Below, piece after piece: positions 16,423 to 20,217 of a stretch of DNA of 20,217 nucleotides (the first letter of the stretch is position 1; each line of letters starts with the position of its first letter). The notes under the pieces are model-generated. The model was not told the origin of the DNA, did not search any database, and saw nothing but the letters and a program-made list of their open reading frames with translations. The DNA is from Metabacillus rhizolycopersici. Its GTDB lineage: Bacteria; Bacillota; Bacilli; Bacillales; Bacillaceae. The stretch is from assembly GCF_020075705.1 (NCBI RefSeq), contig NZ_JAIQUM010000080.1, forward strand, positions 1-20,217. Direction: 5' to 3'. The translations under genes were made by a program, and so were the position numbers.

Positions 16423-16870
16423 GACTATGTCCAATATGACGAAACGCTTGCTTTACTTTCCTATCTTCGCGTGTGTATGGAATATGAAGTTCTTGTAACA
16501 ATTCTTCAACAAGATAATCATATTGTACAAGCATGTCGTTTTCTTCAAATTGGGCCGGAAGATGACGATTCCCTAGTTGATGAGCAATCGTCCCCATTTC
16601 ATTCAAGCTACGGGGGCTAATCACTAATAAATCATCTGTTTTCACATCGATGACAATCATATTTTTATCATCCATAAATAAAACATCGCCAGCTACTAGG
16701 TCACGTGGGGCTTTTAGACGAATGCCGATTTCATTGCCGTGATCTGTTGTCACACGCTGAATTCGTTTCACTAAAAGTGCACTTTCAAGATAGACCTTCT
16801 CAATATGACGTTTTTCAATTTCTTCTTTATCCATTTTTTCAATATTCGTTACAATTTGTTCAACTATCAA
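16415..16870 (-). CDS. ureE: Urease nickel metallochaperone UreE
   Basis: 151 residues. N-terminal peptide-binding domain (about 1-75), then a C-terminal metal-binding domain with [19 protein letters not shown], where the conserved nickel-binding histidine of GNRH lies. The tail is short (RHIGHSHG) with three histidines, unlike the long His-rich tails of some species. A longer frame reaches 16930 inside ureC, but GAGGTGA (16882-16876) sits 5 nt before a TTG at 16870, which gives the usual length. It follows ureC by 10 bp. Confidence 0.94.
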   Translation of the reverse strand: MIVEQIVTNIEKMDKEEIEKRHIEKVYLESALLVKRIQRVTTDHGNEIGIRLKAPRDLVAGDVLFMDDKNMIVIDVKTDDLLVISPRSLNEMGTIAHQLGNRHLPAQFEENDMLVQYDYLVEELLQELHIPYTREDRKVKQAFRHIGHSHG

Positions 16871-16880
16871 TACTTTCACC

Positions 16881-18593
16881 TCAAAATAGGAAATATCGTT
16901 GTCCCATCGGTACTGTGTCAACCGGTTCACACGTAATTAATTCTCCGTTTACTTTTACTTCATATGTTTGCGGATCAACCGTAATTTCTGGAGTTTCAGA
17001 ATTAAGCTTCATATCCTTTTTCGTTAAATTACGGATGCCACGCGCTGGAAGAACCATTTTTTCTAATCCAAGTTTCTCGTGTACTTTATCATCATAAGCC
17101 GCTTGAGAAATAAACGTAATCGAACTTTTAGACAATGCTTTTCCAACTTGTGCATACATCGGACGATAAATCATCGGCTGTGGTGTTGGAATTGACGCAT
17201 TGGCATCTCCCATTAAGCTTTCCACCGCAAATCCATTTTTAAGAACCATTTCAGGCTTCACTCCGAAGAATGCTGGTGACCAAAGAACGAGGTCAGCAAT
17301 TTTCCCTACCTCAATTGAACCAACATATTCAGAAATTCCGTGTGTAATGGCAGGATTGATCGTATATTTTGCAACATAACGTTTTGCACGGTTATTATCA
17401 GAAAACTCACTATCTCCTTCTAATGCACCGCGTTGTTTTTTCATCTTATCTGCTGTTTGCCATGTACGTAAAACAACCTCACCAACTCGTCCCATCGCTT
17501 GAGAATCTGAGCTAACCATACTAAATACACCCATATCATGCAAAATATCTTCTGCAGCGATGGTTTCACGTCTAATCCGTGAATCAGCAAAAGCTATATC
17601 CTCAGGAATTGATGGGCTTAAATGGTGACACACCATTAACATATCTAAATGTTCATCAATCGTATTTACTGTAAATGGTAAAGTAGGGTTAGTAGAGGAT
17701 GGAAGAACATTCATAAAGCTAGCTGATTTGATTAAATCAGGAGCATGTCCTCCACCAGCACCCTCTGTATGGTACATATGAATCACACGGTCTTTAATCG
17801 CATCGATCGTATTTTCCATAAATCCACCTTCATTTAGGGTGTCTGCATGAACAGCTACTTGAACATCATATTTATCAGCTACTCGTAAAGCAAAGTCAAG
17901 TGCTGAAGCTGTAGCTCCCCAGTCTTCATGGACTTTTAAGCCAATTACGCCTGCACGTACTTGCTCTGCTAGCGGCTCTTCGTCAGCAGCTTGTCCCTTT
18001 CCTGTGAAGCCTACATTAATTGGCATTCCTTCCGCTGCTAAGAGCATTCTATGGATATTCCATTCACCAGGAGTAACCGTTGTTGCTTTTGATCCAGCAG
18101 CTGGCCCCGTCCCTCCACCGATTAATGTCGTCGTACCAGCAGTTAATGCGGTTTCAATTTGAGCTGGATTGATAAAGTGAACATGGGTATCAATTGCACC
18201 AGCTGTAACAATCAATCCTTCTCCAGCGATAATTTCCGTAGAAGCCCCTATTACAATATCAACATTATCCATTACTAAAGGGTTACCAGCTTTACCGATT
18301 CCAGAAATTTTCCCGTCACGGATCGCAATATCCGCTTTAACAATCCCTGTATAGTCTAGGATTACAGCATTTGTAATAACGATGTCCGGAACTCCATCTG
18401 CTCGAGTTGCCAGAGGATGTTGTCCCATACCATCACGAATAACCTTTCCACCACCAAATACGACTTCTTCACCATACGTTGTATAATCCTTTTCAATTTG
18501 GATCATTAAATCTGTATCCGCTAAGCGTACGGAGTCTCCTGTTGTTGGACCGTACATTTGGGCATATTGCTGTCTCGACATTTTGAAACTCAT
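16881..18593 (-). CDS. ureC: Urease alpha subunit UreC
   Basis: Catalytic subunit: hydrolyses urea to ammonia and carbamate. 570 residues with ATG 18593, overlapping the ureB stop as TAATG; GTG 18602 is the longer alternative, but AAAGGGGGGTG fits the ATG. With this start the metal and catalytic residues have the standard Sporosarcina pasteurii numbers: His137 and His139 (DTHVHF), carbamylated Lys220 (GLKVHEDWG), His222, His249 and His275 at the nickel site, Cys322-His323 in the mobile flap (MVCHHLSPS) and Asp363 ([12 protein letters not shown]). All are present, so an active enzyme is expected. Confidence 0.98.
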   Translation of the reverse strand: MSFKMSRQQYAQMYGPTTGDSVRLADTDLMIQIEKDYTTYGEEVVFGGGKVIRDGMGQHPLATRADGVPDIVITNAVILDYTGIVKADIAIRDGKISGIGKAGNPLVMDNVDIVIGASTEIIAGEGLIVTAGAIDTHVHFINPAQIETALTAGTTTLIGGGTGPAAGSKATTVTPGEWNIHRMLLAAEGMPINVGFTGKGQAADEEPLAEQVRAGVIGLKVHEDWGATASALDFALRVADKYDVQVAVHADTLNEGGFMENTIDAIKDRVIHMYHTEGAGGGHAPDLIKSASFMNVLPSSTNPTLPFTVNTIDEHLDMLMVCHHLSPSIPEDIAFADSRIRRETIAAEDILHDMGVFSMVSSDSQAMGRVGEVVLRTWQTADKMKKQRGALEGDSEFSDNNRAKRYVAKYTINPAITHGISEYVGSIEVGKIADLVLWSPAFFGVKPEMVLKNGFAVESLMGDANASIPTPQPMIYRPMYAQVGKALSKSSITFISQAAYDDKVHEKLGLEKMVLPARGIRNLTKKDMKLNSETPEITVDPQTYEVKVNGELITCEPVDTVPMGQRYFLF

Positions 18594-18913
18594 TACTTGC
18601 ACCCCCCTTTTACCGATCCGTCTACTTTATTGTTAAATCCGTAAACACGTTGTTCTCCAGCAAAACAAAGAAGCTCTACTTCCTTCACATCACCAGGTTC
18701 GAAACGAACAGCAGCACCTGCAGGAATATTTAATCGTTTTCCAAATGCTTCTTCTCTATTAAATTGTAGGGCTTCATTCACTTCATAAAAATGAAAATGC
18801 GAGCCCACTTGAACAGGGCGATCCCCTACATTAATGACTGTAACTTTATATATGGTTTTTCCTTCATTTATAATAATATCTTCATCTTTTAAAATATATT
18901 GTCCCGGTTCCAT
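18593..18913 (-). CDS. ureB: Urease beta subunit UreB
   Basis: 106 residues. The conserved core is visible: [21 protein letters not shown] (about 27-47), then [22 protein letters not shown] and a C-terminal [11 protein letters not shown]. This small subunit sits on the (UreA-UreB-UreC)3 complex. The ATG is 9 nt after AGGAGG, and its stop overlaps the ureC start by one base. It is separate from UreA, the usual arrangement in bacilli. Confidence 0.97.
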   Translation of the reverse strand: MEPGQYILKDEDIIINEGKTIYKVTVINVGDRPVQVGSHFHFYEVNEALQFNREEAFGKRLNIPAGAAVRFEPGDVKEVELLCFAGEQRVYGFNNKVDGSVKGGCK

Positions 18914-18936
18914 TTAAATCTGCCTCCTATGGCTTC

Positions 18937-19239
18937 TTATCTAATTGGATTATGAACTGTTACCAGTTTTGTACCATCAGGAAAGGTAGCTTCTACCTGA
19001 ATATCGTGAATCATTTCTGGAATACCTTCCATTACATCTTCACGTGTCAAAATCGTTGCACCGTATTCCATCAATTCTGCAACCGTCTTTCCATCTCGTG
19101 CACCTTCTAATACTTCGTATGTAATAAGTGCAACTGATTCCGGATGGTTTAATTTCAACCCTCTATCTTTTCTTCGTTTTGCGAGATCGGCAGCAACTAC
19201 GATCATGAGTTTGTCTATCTCACGCGGTAATAAATGCAT
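18937..19239 (-). CDS. ureA: Urease gamma subunit UreA
   Basis: 100 residues, the standard length. [20 protein letters not shown] is the family N-terminus; [22 protein letters not shown] and the C-terminal [18 protein letters not shown] are also typical. First gene of ureABCEFGD; AAGGAGG lies 7 nt before the ATG. Its leader holds a hairpin at 19284-19317, and a PurBox-like palindrome is about 210 bp upstream, so control by nitrogen or purine status is plausible, though no confident promoter was found in this very AT-rich DNA. Confidence 0.98.
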   Translation of the reverse strand: MHLLPREIDKLMIVVAADLAKRRKDRGLKLNHPESVALITYEVLEGARDGKTVAELMEYGATILTREDVMEGIPEMIHDIQVEATFPDGTKLVTVHNPIR

Positions 19240-19278
19240 GGTAAAGCCTCCTTATTTTTCGTACTGACTACTTAAACG

Positions 19279-19317
19279 AAAAGGCCCCCTTCATACAGAA
19301 AGCACCAAAAAGGGAGC
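19279..19317 (-). promoter_or_regulatory. Hairpin in the ureA leader, possible attenuator
   Basis: On the minus strand GCTCCCTT (19317-19310) pairs with AAGGGGGC (19291-19284) over 8 bp with one G-U pair and an 18-nt loop, followed by CTTTTCG, 40 nt before the ureA start. Read on the plus strand the same hairpin is followed by TAGTTTTTT. It could be an attenuator of ureA, a terminator for plus-strand transcription, or chance structure. Confidence 0.4.
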
Positions 19318-19447
19318 TAGTTTTTTCAAGAAAACAATCAGTTATCAATAACATCTCATTTCATCTACAACATAACAGGTAGTAGGCTATCAAAGTCTTT
19401 TCTGCAAAAGGACTTTAATAGTAGCTTCCAACCTAAAATATACGATT

Positions 19448-19490
19448 AAAACGAACATTATTATTTTTTTAATTAAATAATGTTCGTTTT
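19448..19490. promoter_or_regulatory. PurBox-like palindrome upstream of urease operon
   Basis: AAAACGAACATTATT (19448-19462) and AATAATGTTCGTTTT (19476-19490) are a perfect 15-bp inverted repeat around a 13-bp AT spacer. Each arm resembles the Bacillus PurR PurBox (AWWWCCGAACWWT). The CGAA and TTCG cores are 27 bp apart, roughly one helical turn more than the usual 16-17 bp, so binding by PurR is uncertain. Confidence 0.4.
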
Positions 19491-19698
19491 ATAAAAAGCA
19501 TATAATATCGTTTTTTGACGAAGTATTAGTTATTACTAAATAATCGCGATTGATTCTCTTAAAATCCTAATATATCATAGTATATATATATATCAAGATT
19601 TATATATATTAATTTTTGATCAAAAGGAGTGCCAAGTCAAAGCTATTCGTATTTTATCCTTTTAAAGGAATCCGATCAGCAGCCGACATTCATTACAC

Positions 19699-19914
19699 AT
19701 GGGACCGCTTTTTTCTTTCATGTCGGTTTCTCTTAATGGGATCTCTCAAGTTATCTTGATTGAAAATACTATTACTGGATTGCTGTCTACCCTTACCTTG
19801 AGAGATGTGACCCCACAATTTAAATTAGAAACATTTCGCACTAGAGATGCACCCGAAGTCAAAGACTATACTCAGAAAATTCACTTAATTAACCGTGGTT
19901 TTTCCCACAAATGA
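19699..19914 (+). pseudogene. Possible decayed fragment, perhaps of an NCS2 permease
   Basis: An open frame of 71 codons. Residues 1-36 read MGPLFSFMSVSLNGISQVIL and IENTITGLLSTLTL, which vaguely resembles the penultimate and last membrane segments of xanthine/uracil (NCS2) permeases. There is no ribosome binding site, an upstream in-frame stop lies at about 19663, and the C-terminal 35 residues look like nothing I know. It may be a fossil or not coding at all. The weak link to purines would suit the neighbouring urease genes, but that is inference. Confidence 0.2.
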
Positions 19915-19972
19915 AAGACCAACAGTTGGGGATTTATTGCAATCTGTATTTTCTAGACACTTTATATAGTGA

Positions 19973-20210
19973 ACTACCACGAGCCTAAAGGCATCGTAGC
20001 TTCTGAAAAGAAGTTGCATGGTTTTAGCTTCGTCCCTTCAAGGGTGAGTTCACCAGACTCAGTTAGGAAAAATCCTAGCTACGATAGATCGGTCATGACA
20101 CCTTCGGTTGACGCACCAGACCGTTGCTCTGTCGCTTGCATTTAAGTAGAGATGAGGAAAGTCTCGGTGATGCAAGTGCAAAAAGCCTTTTTATCTTTGT
20201 CGAGGTGAGG
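19973..20210 (+). ncRNA. Putative HEARO/omega RNA upstream of an iscB-type gene
   Basis: About 240 nt of dense predicted structure begins with ACTACCACGAGCC directly after GTGA (19969-19972). Pairings seen: ATCGTAGCT (19993-20001) with AGCTACGAT (20077-20085), CCCTTCAAGGG (20034-20044), TAGGA/TCCTA (20064-20077), GGTC/GACC (20091-20094, 20119-20122), and CTTGCAT (20135-20141) with ATGCAAG (20170-20176) around GAGA...TCTC. GAGGTGAGG (20202-20210) is a strong ribosome binding site 7 nt before the window end. HEARO RNAs stand directly upstream of HNH/RuvC iscB genes and insert after ATGA or GTGA; IscB uses them as omega RNA. Assignment is from remembered consensus and layout; the protein is outside the window. 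Confidence 0.6.
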
Positions 20211-20217
20211 ACGGATT

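Noticed and set aside
16881..18602. GTG 18602 as ureC start
   Set aside because: The ATG at 18593 fits the ribosome binding site better, overlaps the ureB stop, and gives the standard active-site numbering.
19973..20210. Considered as a T-box, riboswitch or RNase P RNA
   Set aside because: No T-box sequence or RNase P core was seen. Structure, GTGA junction and the ribosome binding site at the end fit HEARO/omega RNA better.

Overview
The window looks like chromosomal DNA from a low-GC Firmicute of the Bacillaceae. The support is the 16S rRNA 5' end with its Bacillus-style leader, the seven-gene Mrp antiporter order, the ureABCEFGD order, the strong AGGAGG-type ribosome binding sites with frequent TTG starts, and palindromic intergenic repeats of Bacillus type. 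I cannot name the species. Nearly all major operons read leftwards, on the minus strand, in the same direction as the rRNA operon.

Layout. 1-330: 5' end of a 16S rRNA gene leaving the window leftwards, with a boxA-type leader and two tandem sigma-A promoters. 450-805: remains of an IS200/IS605-type (IS1341-like, TnpB) element that keeps end hairpins, the TnpB C-terminus and the overlapping guide-RNA region but has lost the tnpB body. 808-2316: glpK, without glpF or glpD. 2624-8403: complete mrpABCDEFG operon for a Na+(Li+,K+)/H+ antiporter. 8438-8597: a folded intergenic repeat with TTTAT direct repeats, in the mrpA 5' region. 8753-9445: a divergent KdpD-type universal-stress protein. 9500-10130: non-coding, with a double-hairpin repeat. 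10131-11144: an SPFH membrane protein and a 52-residue Arc-type DNA-binding protein. 11228-12748: a VOC-fold protein (minus) and an aldo/keto reductase (plus). 13091-14210: a PadR regulator and a frameshifted four-helix membrane protein. 14275-19239: complete urease operon ureABCEFGD. 19279-19490: urease leader hairpin and a PurBox-like palindrome. 19699-19914: a possible decayed gene fragment. 19973-20217: a highly folded RNA that looks like a HEARO/omega RNA, running into a ribosome binding site at the window edge, so an iscB gene probably starts just outside.

How the parts fit. Mrp (cation/proton exchange) and urease (ammonia release) both bear on cytoplasmic pH and ion balance. The KdpD-like USP beside mrp suggests, as inference only, a link to monovalent cation or cyclic di-AMP sensing. 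The two ends carry traces of the two transposon-encoded RNA-guided nuclease families, TnpB with a 3' omega RNA on the left and IscB with a 5' omega RNA on the right. This is the most interesting aspect of the window. Several starts were moved from the longest possible ORF to codons with a properly spaced ribosome binding site (mrpD, mrpE, mrpG, padR, ureC, ureE, ureF).
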